Position numbers and translations under genes: made by a program
The notes under the pieces: model-generated
The model's database searches: none
What the model saw: the letters and a program-made list of their open reading frames with translations, nothing else
Told to the model about the DNA's origin: nothing
Shown: piece after piece, positions 53,711-64,000 of the stretch
Layout of the letters: every line of letters starts with the position of its first letter
Position numbering within the stretch: the stretch's first letter is position 1
Assembly: GCA_016192425.1 (NCBI GenBank)
Contig: JACPUE010000045.1
Coordinates: 1-64,000, forward strand
DNA from: Burkholderiales bacterium
GTDB taxonomy: Bacteria; Pseudomonadota; Gammaproteobacteria; Burkholderiales; Burkholderiaceae_C
Length of the DNA: 64,000 bases
Reading direction: 5' to 3'

Positions 53711-54178
53711 ATGAACCGCCTTGCCTCCATCCTGCCTGCAGACCAAGTGCTGGTGAGCGTTGACGCCACCAGCAAGAAGCGCGCTTTCGAAGAAGCCGGG
53801 CTCTTGTTCGAGAGCCTGCACGGCCTGTCGCGGGCGCTGATCACCGACAGCCTGTTTGCCCGCGAACGCCTGGGTTCCACCGGCCTGGGGCATGGCGTGG
53901 CCATTCCGCACGGGCGCATCAAGGGGCTCAAGGCCCCCATGGCGGCGGTGTTCCAGCTGGCGCAGCCCATAGGCTTTGACGCGCCCGATGAGCAGCCCGT
54001 GGGCTTGCTGATTTTTCTGCTTGTGCCCGAGGCGGCAACGCAGAAGCACCTGGAAATTCTTTCCGAAATCGCCGAGTTGCTCAGCGACGGCCCGCTGCGC
54101 GAAAGAATCAAAGGCTGCACCGACGCGGTTGAATTGCACCGCATGATCGCGGGCTGGCAGTCCACCCAGACGGCCTGA
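53711..54178 (+). CDS. ptsN: PTS-Ntr enzyme IIA
   Basis: A 155-residue EIIA-Ntr protein with the phosphorylation site His67 (HGVAIPHGRI) and FQLAQPIGFDAPDEQPVGLL. In betaproteobacteria it belongs to a regulatory phosphorelay with HPr and EI-Ntr. It is read before hprK, 27 bp apart, behind its own possible promoter (GCATAAT at 53687). Confidence 0.95.
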   Translation: MNRLASILPADQVLVSVDATSKKRAFEEAGLLFESLHGLSRALITDSLFARERLGSTGLGHGVAIPHGRIKGLKAPMAAVFQLAQPIGFDAPDEQPVGLLIFLLVPEAATQKHLEILSEIAELLSDGPLRERIKGCTDAVELHRMIAGWQSTQTA

Positions 54179-54205
54179 TCGTTCCGCTCTGCGCTGCCTC
54201 CACCC

Positions 54206-55156
54206 GTGAAACCCAACGTCGTCAGCGCCGATGTCCTGTTTGAGGAATTTCGCGGCCTGCTCAAGTGGGAGTGGGTGGCGGGCCTGGGCGCCTCGGAGCG
54301 CCGCTTCGACGAAGTGGCCGTGCGCTCGGCACGCTCGGGTGCCGACCTGGTGGGCTATCTCAACTACATCCACCCCTACCGCGCACAGATTCTGGGCGAA
54401 CGCGAGATCGCCTACCTGACCAACGCCACCACCGAGGACTGCAAGCGCCGGGTGTCGCGCATCGTCACGCTGGAGCCGCCGGTGCTGGTGCTGGCAGACG
54501 ACCAGGTGGCGCCCGACGAACTGGTGTCGATGTGCGAGCGCGCACAGATCCCGATGTTCGCCACGCGCGAGTCGGCGGCCTTCGTCATCGATGTGCTGCG
54601 CGCCTACCTGTCCAAGCACTTTGCCGACCGCACCACCATGCACGGCGTGTTCATGGACATCCTGGGCCTGGGTGTGCTCATCACAGGCGAATCCGGCCTG
54701 GGCAAGAGCGAACTGGGGCTGGAGCTGATTTCACGCGGCAACGGGCTGGTGGCCGATGATGCGGTCGATCTGTTCCGCATCAACCAGACCACCATCGAGG
54801 GCAAGTGCCCCGACCTGCTGCAAAACCTGCTGGAAGTGCGCGGCATCGGCCTGCTGGATATCCGCGCCATCTTTGGCGAAACGGCGGTGCGCCGCAAGAT
54901 GCGCCTGCGGCTCATCGTGCACCTGGTGCGCAAGGAGACGCTGGAGCGCAGCTACGAGCGCCTGCCCTACGAACCCTTGACGCAGGATGTGCTGGGTGTT
55001 CCGGTGCTCAAGGTTGTGATCCAGGTGGTGGCCGGACGCAACATCGCCGTGCTCGTGGAAGCCGCGGTGCGCAACACCATCCTGCAGCTGCGCGGTATCG
55101 ACACCTACCAGGAATTTGTGGAACGCCACCGGCGCGCCATGGACAAGGGCGGCTGA
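54206..55156 (+). CDS. hprK: HPr kinase/phosphorylase
   Basis: A 316-residue protein starting at GTG. It has the N-terminal HprK domain, then the kinase domain with P-loop GESGLGKS (161-168), [11 protein letters not shown], and the signature [20 protein letters not shown]. It phosphorylates HPr on Ser. Its stop codon is directly adjacent (0 bp) to the stop codon of convergent fur. Confidence 0.95.
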   Translation: MKPNVVSADVLFEEFRGLLKWEWVAGLGASERRFDEVAVRSARSGADLVGYLNYIHPYRAQILGEREIAYLTNATTEDCKRRVSRIVTLEPPVLVLADDQVAPDELVSMCERAQIPMFATRESAAFVIDVLRAYLSKHFADRTTMHGVFMDILGLGVLITGESGLGKSELGLELISRGNGLVADDAVDLFRINQTTIEGKCPDLLQNLLEVRGIGLLDIRAIFGETAVRRKMRLRLIVHLVRKETLERSYERLPYEPLTQDVLGVPVLKVVIQVVAGRNIAVLVEAAVRNTILQLRGIDTYQEFVERHRRAMDKGG

Positions 55157-55585
55157 TTATTTGCCGCGTTGCTGCGCGGCACACTGCGCGCACAGCCCGT
55201 ACAGCGCCATCGAGTGATCCTGGATGACCCAACCCTTGGCTTTGGCCACGCTTTGCTGGCGCTTCTCGATGTCGGCGTCGAAAAACTCCTCGACCTTGCC
55301 GCAGCCCGTGCAGATGAAGTGGTCGTGGTGTTTGCCTTCGTTCAGTTCGTAAACGGCCTTGCCGCTCTCGAAGTTGCTGCGGCACAGGATTCCAGCCTGC
55401 TCGAACTGCGTCAGCACGCGATACACCGTGGCCAGGCCAATGTCCGAATGCTCCTGCAGCAGCACCCGGAACACATCTTCTGCCGTCATGTGGCGCTGCG
55501 CGCCTTTCTGAAAGATCTCCAGGATCTTGAGCCGGGGCAGAGTGGCTTTGAGGCCGGTACTCTTGAGTTCGTCGATGTTGGACAT
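55157..55585 (-). CDS. fur: Ferric uptake regulator
   Basis: A 142-residue Fur: winged helix ([40 protein letters not shown]) and the metal-binding part [16 protein letters not shown] with a second cysteine pair (CAQC) near the C-terminus. With Fe2+ it represses iron uptake genes; the candidate Fur box at 10704-10722 is an obvious target. Divergent from bamE, the standard betaproteobacterial arrangement. Confidence 0.96.
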   Translation of the reverse strand: MSNIDELKSTGLKATLPRLKILEIFQKGAQRHMTAEDVFRVLLQEHSDIGLATVYRVLTQFEQAGILCRSNFESGKAVYELNEGKHHDHFICTGCGKVEEFFDADIEKRQQSVAKAKGWVIQDHSMALYGLCAQCAAQQRGK

Positions 55586-55672
55586 GGCAAGGGTTTGGGG
55601 TTGGATGGTGCGCCGCGTGCTGGCGGGGCCTGCCGCTACAATGGCCCGCATCATATCCTCTGGCCTTTTTCC

Positions 55673-56227
55673 ATGTCAGTCAACGCTTTTCACAGTGCCC
55701 GCCTGGGGGCGATCCTGCTGCTCGGTGCCAGCCTGGCGGCCTGCGGCAGTTTCGATGGCGCGAGTACGCGCATCGCCAGCGTCGTGACGCCCTACAAAGT
55801 GGATGTGGTGCAGGGCAACTTCATCTCGCGCGAGCAGGTCGAGGCCTTGCAGACCGGCATGGGCCGTCAGCAGGTGCGGGATATCCTGGGCACGCCGCTG
55901 GTCACCAGCCTGTTCCACGCCGACCGCTGGGAGTATGTCTTTACCCTCAAGCGTCCGGGGCAGGATGTGCAGTCGCGCAAGCTGACCGTGTTTTTCCAGG
56001 GCGACGCCCTGGAGCGCTTCGAAGGCGATGAAATGCCTTCGGAGAGCGAATTTGTCGCCTCGCTCGATACCCGCAAGGGCAAACGCAAAGTGCCGCAGCT
56101 TGAAGCCACCGAGGAGCAGCTTGCCAAGTTCCCGGCGCCACAGGCTGCCGCCAAGGCGGCGGAGCAGCAGCCAGCACCCACCCCCACGGCCACCCGCTAC
56201 CCACCGCTCGAATCCGGCACCCGCTAA
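55673..56227 (+). CDS. bamE: Outer membrane assembly lipoprotein BamE
   Basis: A 184-residue lipoprotein: lipobox LAAC (Cys22), then the SmpA/OmlA domain ([72 protein letters not shown]). A longer Pro/Ala-rich C-terminus than in E. coli (about 60 extra residues) is usual in this group. It is part of the BAM complex. TACAAT at 55637 may be its -10. Confidence 0.95.
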   Translation: MSVNAFHSARLGAILLLGASLAACGSFDGASTRIASVVTPYKVDVVQGNFISREQVEALQTGMGRQQVRDILGTPLVTSLFHADRWEYVFTLKRPGQDVQSRKLTVFFQGDALERFEGDEMPSESEFVASLDTRKGKRKVPQLEATEEQLAKFPAPQAAAKAAEQQPAPTPTATRYPPLESGTR

Positions 56228-56261
56228 TGTCGCGCCGGTGCCACCGCATCCAAGGAACGCT

Positions 56262-57098
56262 ATGACAGGGACTTCCTCCCCCGCCACACCCCATGCCCCC
56301 TACCGCGTGGCGGTGGCCGGGGCTTCCGGCCGCATGGGCCGCATGCTCATCGAAGCCGTGCGTGCCAGCGGCGACTGTGTGCTGGTCGGCGCATTGGGTC
56401 GGCCTTCAAGCCCCGCCATCGGCTCGGACGCGACGGCGTTTCTGGGCGTGGCCAGTGGCGTTCCCATCACGGCCGACCTGCACCAAGGGTTGCAGAATGC
56501 CGAGGTGCTGATCGACTTCACCCGCCCCGAGAGCACGCTGGCCCATCTGGCCGTGTGCCGTGAACTGGGCGTGCAGGCCGTTATCGGCACCACGGGCTTC
56601 ACCGAGGCGCAGAAGGCCGAGATCGCCGCCCATGCACAGCACACGGCCATCGTCATGGCGCCCAACATGAGTGTGGGCGTGAACGTCACGCTCAAGCTGC
56701 TGGAGATGGCGGCCAAGGCGCTATCCACGGGTTACGACATCGAAATCATCGAGGCGCACCACCGCCACAAGGTCGATGCGCCCTCGGGCACCGCGCTCAA
56801 GATGGGCGAGGTCATCGCCAGTGCGCTGGGCCGCGACCTCAAGGACTGCGCCGTCTATGCCCGCGAAGGCGTGACCGGCGAGCGCGATCCGTCCTCCATC
56901 GGCTTTGCCACCATCCGCGGCGGCGACATTGTGGGCGACCACACCGTGCTGTTTGCGGGAACGGGCGAGCGCATCGAGATCACGCACAAGTCGTCCAGCC
57001 GCACCACCTATGCCCAGGGCAGCCTGCGTGCGGTGCGCTTCCTGCGCGGCAAGGCCCGCGGCATGTTCGACATGTTCGACGTGCTGGGACTGGCGTGA
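56262..57098 (+). CDS. dapB: 4-hydroxy-tetrahydrodipicolinate reductase
   Basis: A 278-residue enzyme: [50 protein letters not shown], the catalytic [20 protein letters not shown] and [19 protein letters not shown]. It makes tetrahydrodipicolinate for lysine and meso-diaminopimelate. A Thr/Ser/Pro-rich leader of about 15 residues precedes the fold. It follows bamE by 34 bp, and repeat copy B begins at its stop codon. Confidence 0.96.
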   Translation: MTGTSSPATPHAPYRVAVAGASGRMGRMLIEAVRASGDCVLVGALGRPSSPAIGSDATAFLGVASGVPITADLHQGLQNAEVLIDFTRPESTLAHLAVCRELGVQAVIGTTGFTEAQKAEIAAHAQHTAIVMAPNMSVGVNVTLKLLEMAAKALSTGYDIEIIEAHHRHKVDAPSGTALKMGEVIASALGRDLKDCAVYAREGVTGERDPSSIGFATIRGGDIVGDHTVLFAGTGERIEITHKSSSRTTYAQGSLRAVRFLRGKARGMFDMFDVLGLA

Positions 57099-57240
57099 AC
57101 ACCCCCCTGAGCGGCTGCGCCGCTTCCCCCCGCTCTCGCATTGCTGCGCAATGCGGGCAGGGGGACGACGCCAGCGCGGCGGGGCGGCTCTTGCGCGGCA
57201 GCCCTGGCCTGGGGGGCGCCAGTTGCATGCGTCGCGGGTG
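57096..57240 (+). repeat. Stop-codon-associated structured repeat, copy B
   Basis: Begins at the dapB TGA (TGAACACCCCCCTGAG) and follows the layout of copies A and C, with many substitutions. In the main hairpin GCATTGC pairs with GCAATGC (57138-57154), where copy A has GAATCGC/GCGATTC. The first stem is GCGGC/GCCGC instead of CGCC/GGCG. Both changes keep the pairing. Confidence 0.75.
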
Positions 57241-57266
57241 CCGCGTTCGTGGAATGGATCACTGAC

Positions 57267-57944
57267 ATGGATCCACTGCACTGGTGGCGCCAGGGCGACG
57301 CCGTGACCCAGGCCACGGCGCTGGCGCTGCTGGCCATGTCGGTGGCAAGCTGGGTGGTCATCGCCTGGAAAGCACGCTTGCTGCACCGGGGCCGCACCGA
57401 TGTGGCACGCTGCCTGGCGGCTTTCTGGCAGGCGCCCGGCATGGACGCCGCCCGCCAGGCGCTGGCCGCGTTCGACCGCGAAGCCCTGGTCTTGCCCCTG
57501 GTCCAGGCCGCAGGCACCGTGGCCGCAACGCCGGGGACGGGCACACTTGCGCAGGCGGGCAGCCGCAGCCAGCAGCTCACCAGGGTGCTGCGCGATGCCC
57601 TGCACGCCGTGCTGGCCAAGCTGCAGTTCGGCCAAGTGCTGCTGGCCACCGTGGGCTCCACGGCGCCTTTCGTGGGTTTGCTGGGTACCGTGTGGGGCAT
57701 CTACCATGCGCTGACCGAAATTGCCGGGGCAGGCCAGATCAGCATCGACCGCGTGGCCGGGCCGGTGGGCGAAGCCCTGATCATGACCGCCGCAGGCCTG
57801 GCCGTGGCGATTCCGGCCGTGCTGGCCTACAACGGATTTGGCCGCGCCGTGGCCCGCATCGAGGCCGACCTGGAAGGCTTTGCGCTGGACCTGCGCGAGC
57901 TGCTGCTGGGCACGGCGGCGCAGGTCCCGGCCGGGGACGCCTGA
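57267..57944 (+). CDS. exbB: MotA/TolQ/ExbB proton channel protein
   Basis: A 225-residue inner-membrane protein with three helices: near the N-terminus (ALALLAMSVASWVVIAWKAR), and two C-terminal (TVGSTAPFVGLLGTVWGIYH; GEALIMTAAGLAVAIPAVLA YNGF). The GLLGTVWGI and proton-path residues are typical of ExbB. With ExbD it energises TonB-dependent outer-membrane receptors. ExbD follows 19 bp downstream; no tonB is adjacent. A TolQ role is less likely, as no tolA or tolB is near. Confidence 0.88.
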   Translation: MDPLHWWRQGDAVTQATALALLAMSVASWVVIAWKARLLHRGRTDVARCLAAFWQAPGMDAARQALAAFDREALVLPLVQAAGTVAATPGTGTLAQAGSRSQQLTRVLRDALHAVLAKLQFGQVLLATVGSTAPFVGLLGTVWGIYHALTEIAGAGQISIDRVAGPVGEALIMTAAGLAVAIPAVLAYNGFGRAVARIEADLEGFALDLRELLLGTAAQVPAGDA

Positions 57945-57963
57945 ACCGCAGGCAGGGCACACC

Positions 57964-58410
57964 ATGGCATTTGGCCGCCTTGAACGCACCCGTGGGGCCG
58001 AGCCCATGAGCGACATCAACATGACGCCGCTGGTGGACGTGATGCTGGTGCTGGTGGTCATCTTCATCCTCACCGCGCCTTTGCTGGCCAGTTCCATCCG
58101 GCTGGATCTGCCGCGTGCCGAAGGCACGGCGCCCGCTGCGGCGCCGCGCACGCTCACCCTGGTGCTGAACCGCCAGGGCCAGGTGTTCGTGGACGACCAG
58201 CCCGTGCCATCGGCCGCCGCGCTGGCCCGCCGCCTGGGCGAGGTGGCGCAGGCGGCGCCCGACACCGAGCTGCAACTGCGCGCCGATGCCGCCGTGCCCT
58301 ATGGCCGGGTGGTGGAAGTCATGGGAGCGGCGCACGCCGCCGGGTTGCAGCGCATCGGCTTCGTGGCCGACCCGGCGGCTGCGCCCGCACCCTCTACACC
58401 CGTGCGCTGA
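57964..58410 (+). CDS. exbD: ExbD/TolR family biopolymer transport protein
   Basis: A 148-residue protein: short N-terminus, MSDINMTPLVDVMLVLVVIF as the single helix with the proton-binding Asp, then a periplasmic domain (LTLVLNRQGQVFVDDQPVP, LQLRADAAVPYGRVVEVMGA). It works with the preceding ExbB-like protein. Confidence 0.9.
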   Translation: MAFGRLERTRGAEPMSDINMTPLVDVMLVLVVIFILTAPLLASSIRLDLPRAEGTAPAAAPRTLTLVLNRQGQVFVDDQPVPSAAALARRLGEVAQAAPDTELQLRADAAVPYGRVVEVMGAAHAAGLQRIGFVADPAAAPAPSTPVR

Positions 58411-58485
58411 GCGGCCCACCCGCCAGCGCCTAAAATCCAGGCAGGGCCGCGTGCTGCGGCCATTCACCATCCATTGCAGGCATTC

Positions 58486-61158
<2,673 letters not shown>

Positions 61159-61160
61159 GC

Positions 61161-61661
61161 ATGGCGCGGCGCACCTTCCTGGCCCTGGCCCCTGTGGCAC
61201 TGCTGAGCGCCTGCGGCTTTCGCCTGCGCGGCGCGCCGGAATTCGCGTTCGAGTCGCTGTTCCTCAACGCGCCTGCCGGTTCGTCCCTGGCGCGTGAGCT
61301 GCAGCGCACGCTCGAAGCATCGGGCGGGCGCCTGAAGGTGCTGCGCGAGCCTGCGACCCTGCCCACCGCGCAGGTCGTATTTGATCTGCTGGCCGAGCGG
61401 CAGGAGCGCGTCGTGGTCGGCCTCACGGCCTCAGGCCAGGTGCGCGAGTTGCAATTGCGCCTGCGCGTGCGCATCCGCCTGCGCGGTGCCGACGGCAACG
61501 AGTGGATTCCCGACACCGAATTGCTGCAGAACCGCGACATCAGCTACAGCGAGACGATTGCGCTGGCCAAAGAGGCCGAAGAGGCGCTGCTCTTTCGCAA
61601 CATGCAAACCGACATCGTGCAGCAGATCGTGCGCCGTCTCGCCGCAGTCAGGTTGAAGTGA
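61161..61661 (+). CDS. lptE: LPS-assembly lipoprotein LptE
   Basis: A 166-residue lipoprotein: lipobox LLSAC (Cys16), then GFRLRGAPEFAFESLFLNAP, VVFDLLAERQERVVVGLTAS GQVREL, ISYSETIALAKEAEEALLFR NMQTDIVQQIVRRL. It plugs LptD in the outer membrane. It follows leuS by two bases, the common order. The holA gene that often comes next is absent; repeat copy C begins in its last codons. Confidence 0.92.
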   Translation: MARRTFLALAPVALLSACGFRLRGAPEFAFESLFLNAPAGSSLARELQRTLEASGGRLKVLREPATLPTAQVVFDLLAERQERVVVGLTASGQVRELQLRLRVRIRLRGADGNEWIPDTELLQNRDISYSETIALAKEAEEALLFRNMQTDIVQQIVRRLAAVRLK

Positions 61662-61822
61662 AACACCCCCCTGAGTCGCCTTCGGCGCCTTCCCCCCTCT
61701 CTCGAATCGCTGCGCGATTCGGGAGGGGGGACGCTCCCAGCGCCCGCACGTGGGAATGCTGGCGGCCCTTGCGCGGGAGCCCTGGCCTGGGGCGCGCCGG
61801 TTTCATGCGTCGCGGGTGGCGG
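61652..61822 (+). repeat. Stop-codon-associated structured repeat, copy C
   Basis: Starts in the last lptE codons (TTG AAG TGA) and is nearly identical to copy A, except for one divergent block of about 20 bp (61741-61765) that is 12 bp longer. The GAATCGC/GCGATTC hairpin is identical to A. Together with some unique sequence it fills the 212-bp gap to the arginase stop. Confidence 0.8.
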
Positions 61823-61873
61823 CGCGAGCCGCCATGGAAAACTGAAATCACAGCGCTTTGAGCGCCGCCGCCG

Positions 61874-62812
61874 TCAGCGCCGCATCAGCGTGCTCTTGCC
61901 AAAGAGCGACTCCACCAGATCGACGGCCAGCAGGGCCGTCTTGTTGCGCACGTCCAGCGCGGGGTTGAGTTCGACGATGTCGAGCGAGGCCAGGCAGCCG
62001 CTGTCGGCGATCATCTCCATGCACAGCTGCGCCTCGCGGTAGGTCGGCCCGCCGGGCACGGTGGTGCCCACGCCAGGGGCGATGTCGGGGTCGAGGAAGT
62101 CCACGTCGAAGCTCACGTGCAGGTGCGTGTCCTCGTCCAGGCCGTCCAGCGCCTGCAGCATGGTCTGGCGCATGCCCACCTCGTCGATGAAGCGCATGTC
62201 GAACACCTCCAGCCCCTGCTCGTGCACGAAGCGGCGCTCGCCCTCGTCCACGCTGCGGATGCCGATCTGGCAGATCTGTTGCGGCTGCAGCGCCGGGGCG
62301 CCGCCGGGCATGCCCGCGAGTTGCGTGAGCGCCTCGGGCCCGAAGCCGCACAGGCAGGCCACGGGCATGCCGTGCACGTTGCCGCTGGGCGTGAGCGCGC
62401 TGGTGTTGAAGTCGGCATGGGCATCGAGCCACAGCACACGCAGCTTGCGCCCGGTATCAAAGCAGTGGCGCGCCACGGCGCTGATGCTGCCCAGGCCCAG
62501 GCTGTGGTCGCCGCCCAGCAGCACGGGCAGGCGCTGCTGGCGCAGTTCGGCCAGCACGGCGTTAAACACGGCGCGGTTCCATTCCACCACCTGGGGCAGG
62601 TGGCGGTAGCCGTCCACGGGCGGCAGCCAGGGGTTGGCCGGGCCGGCGAGGTTGCCCCGGTCCGCCACCTGCAGGCCACGGCCTTCGAGCGCCGCCTGCA
62701 GCCCGGCCACGCGCAGCGCCTCGGGGCCCATGGAGGCGCCGCGCGCGCCCGCGCCGATGTCGGTGGGGGCGCCGATCAGGCTGATGGCGGGGGCGGGGCG
62801 GTGGGTGTTCAT
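61874..62812 (-). CDS. rocF: Arginase
   Basis: A 312-residue ureohydrolase with the binuclear manganese motifs GGDHSLGLGS, WLDAHADFNT, GNVHGMP, HVSFDVDFLDP and the closing DIVELNPALD. The SLIGAPTDIGAGARGASMGP start and EWNRAVF are typical of arginases rather than agmatinases. It yields ornithine and urea. Its ATG overlaps the cyclodeaminase stop, so ornithine is passed to the product of the preceding gene. Confidence 0.93.
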   Translation of the reverse strand: MNTHRPAPAISLIGAPTDIGAGARGASMGPEALRVAGLQAALEGRGLQVADRGNLAGPANPWLPPVDGYRHLPQVVEWNRAVFNAVLAELRQQRLPVLLGGDHSLGLGSISAVARHCFDTGRKLRVLWLDAHADFNTSALTPSGNVHGMPVACLCGFGPEALTQLAGMPGGAPALQPQQICQIGIRSVDEGERRFVHEQGLEVFDMRFIDEVGMRQTMLQALDGLDEDTHLHVSFDVDFLDPDIAPGVGTTVPGGPTYREAQLCMEMIADSGCLASLDIVELNPALDVRNKTALLAVDLVESLFGKSTLMRR

Positions 62813-63888
62813 GCGGCTTGCGGCTCCGGTTGCAGGGCGGTGCGGGCCTGGGGCGCGGGGGCGTGCAGCAGGCCGAACAGATCCTTGGGGTTGTCCATCT
62901 GTGGCACCAGGTCGATGGGTGTGCCCAGGTGCGGGTATTGTTGCAGCAGCGCGTGCAGCGTGCGCAGGGCGGAGAAGTCCTCCAGCGCAAAGCCCACGGA
63001 GTCGAACACCGTCACCTCCTGCGCCGTGCGGCGGCCCGGGGCCTGGCCGGTGAGGATGCGGTGGAACTCGGTCACGGCGAAGTCGGCGGGCATCTGCTGG
63101 ATCTCGCCCTCGATGCGCGACTGCGGCTCGAACTCCACCACCACGCGCGCATCGGCGCGGCGCAGGATGTCGGCGTGCAGCTCGGTCTTGCCGGGGCAGT
63201 CGCCGCCCACGGCGTTGAGGTGCATGCCCGGTTCGATCATGTCCGGCCGCAGGATGGTGGCATTGCGCTTGTCGGCCGTGGCCGTGGTCACGATGTCGCA
63301 GCCGCGCACGGCCTCTTGCGCGCTCGCGCAGCGCTCGATGTGCAGATCCGGCAACGCCAGGCGCGCCAGGTTGCGTTCCAGCTTGAGGCTGGCGCCGGGG
63401 TCGGTGTCGAACAGGCGCAGTTCGCGGATGCCCAGCAGGTGGTAGAAGGCCAGTGCCTGGAACTCGCTCTGCGCGCCGTTGCCGATCAGCGCCATGCGAC
63501 GGCTGTCCGGGCGGGCCAGGTGGCGTGCGGCCAGCACCGACATGGCGGCGGTGCGCAGCGCGGTGGTCAGCGTCAGCTCGGACACCAGCAGCGGGTAGCC
63601 CGTGTCCACATCGGCCAGCACGCCGAAGGCGGTGACGGTGAGCAGCCCCTCGGCCGTATTCTTGGGGTGGCCATTGACGTACTTGAAGCAGTACAACCGC
63701 CCGTCGCTGGTGGGCATGAGTTCGATCACGCCCACGGGCGAATGGATGGCGTGCCGCGCCGACTTGTCGAATTGCTCCCAGCGGCGGTAGTCGCTGTCCA
63801 TGGCGTCCACCAGCTGCTGCAGGAAGCGAGGAAAGCCCACCTGCCGCACCAGTTCGCGCACGCTGTTCACACCGAGGTAATTCACCAT
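62809..63888 (-). CDS. ocd: Ornithine cyclodeaminase
   Basis: A 359-residue mu-crystallin-family enzyme: VVEFEPQSRIEGEIQQMP, RMALIGNGAQSEFQALAFYH (Rossmann), RPDMIEPGMHLNAVGGDCPG KTEL with the catalytic Asp region. It converts ornithine to proline and ammonia with NAD. AAGGAG sits 6 bases before the second of two nearby ATGs (MVNYLG), so I take that start. It heads the two-gene operon with arginase. Confidence 0.93.
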   Translation of the reverse strand: MVNYLGVNSVRELVRQVGFPRFLQQLVDAMDSDYRRWEQFDKSARHAIHSPVGVIELMPTSDGRLYCFKYVNGHPKNTAEGLLTVTAFGVLADVDTGYPLLVSELTLTTALRTAAMSVLAARHLARPDSRRMALIGNGAQSEFQALAFYHLLGIRELRLFDTDPGASLKLERNLARLALPDLHIERCASAQEAVRGCDIVTTATADKRNATILRPDMIEPGMHLNAVGGDCPGKTELHADILRRADARVVVEFEPQSRIEGEIQQMPADFAVTEFHRILTGQAPGRRTAQEVTVFDSVGFALEDFSALRTLHALLQQYPHLGTPIDLVPQMDNPKDLFGLLHAPAPQARTALQPEPQAA

Positions 63889-64000
63889 GACCATCTCCTT
63901 GACTTGTGTTCTGGGAAGAATTCTCCGCAGGGGCGTGGCCAAAGAAAAGTGAGAAGCCTGCGCAATTTACGCAGCTTGCAGATCAAGTTGCCACTCATAA
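63889..64000 (-). promoter_or_regulatory. Leader and probable promoter region of ocd-rocF
   Basis: This 112-bp region is AT-richer than its surroundings and contains AAGGAG directly before the ocd start. A short dyad TGCGCAATTTACGCA (63959-63973) might be a regulator site. No gene is visible before the window ends. Confidence 0.35.

Noticed and set aside
57141-57266. Upstream extension of exbB giving a 267-residue protein
   Set aside because: The extension is translated from repeat copy B and has no homology expected for ExbB; the ATG at 57267 fits the family.

Overview
This is about 64 kb of GC-rich chromosome from a betaproteobacterium of the order Burkholderiales. It most resembles Comamonadaceae (Acidovorax-like): many neighbourhoods are familiar from that group (yajC-secD-secF, def-fmt, fur/bamE back to back, hpf-ptsN-hprK, tsaB-rimI, purE-purK-sua5), and two families of short dispersed repeats look typical of it. 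The assignment is an inference from gene content and was not checked by search. I see no rRNA, tRNA, CRISPR, phage or complete insertion sequence. Nearly every gene is a chromosomal housekeeping or envelope gene.

Layout. 1-6.3 kb: the 3' part of a YhdP/AsmA-type envelope protein, a nitrilase-family amidase, an unusually AT-rich orphan PstS-like protein, a tiny membrane-protein ORF and MltA. 6.4-10.6 kb: an Lrp/AsnC regulator divergent from a fused indolepyruvate oxidoreductase. 10.7-14.6 kb: an iron-uptake operon of FtrABCD type behind a candidate Fur box. It has the P19-like protein, cupredoxin and polyferredoxin, but no Ftr1 permease; an OprB-like porin gene sits between the first two. 14.7-20.4 kb: YajC-SecD-SecF and a DUF1631 protein. 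20.4-26.1 kb: dprA and a LysM protein on the minus strand, then def, a lipoprotein, fmt and azlCD on the plus strand. 26.2-33 kb: glycolysis genes (pgk, pyk, fba) interleaved with a lipoprotein/FlgO-like pair and two PAP2 phosphatases, ending in an elaborate miniature inverted-repeat element (MITE). 33.4-40.1 kb: pntA-pntB, fadD, an MTA/SAH nucleosidase and corA. 40.3-47.1 kb: a UDG-like protein, rimI, tsaB, dacB, a SemiSWEET transporter and an SGNH hydrolase-OmpW-SGNH pseudohydrolase group. 47.1-53 kb: sua5, purK, purE, a CnoX-like thioredoxin, an RHH protein, a DJ-1 family protein and purC. 53.2-58.4 kb: hpf, ptsN, hprK, fur, bamE, dapB, exbB, exbD. 58.5-64 kb: leuS, lptE, then arginase and ornithine cyclodeaminase on the minus strand.

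How the genes work together. Envelope biogenesis recurs throughout (YhdP, MltA, SecDF, BamE, LptE, DacB). Fur near 55 kb is the natural regulator of the iron operon at 10.7 kb. TsaB and Sua5 both serve t6A tRNA modification. PurC, PurE and PurK are three de novo purine enzymes. Arginase and ornithine cyclodeaminase form a two-step arginine-to-proline route.

The most interesting non-gene structure is repetitive. (1) A 59-bp element lies between genes at two places and aligns without gaps to stretches inside purK, leuS and a thioredoxin gene; in leuS and the thioredoxin gene it is read in the same frame. One intergenic copy supplies the stop codons of both flanking convergent genes. (2) A 145-171 bp element occurs three times, each beginning at the stop codon of a gene, with hairpins whose stems differ between copies by paired changes. 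(3) A 264-bp MITE has 33-bp perfect terminal repeats (CTAG included) and nested internal palindromes.
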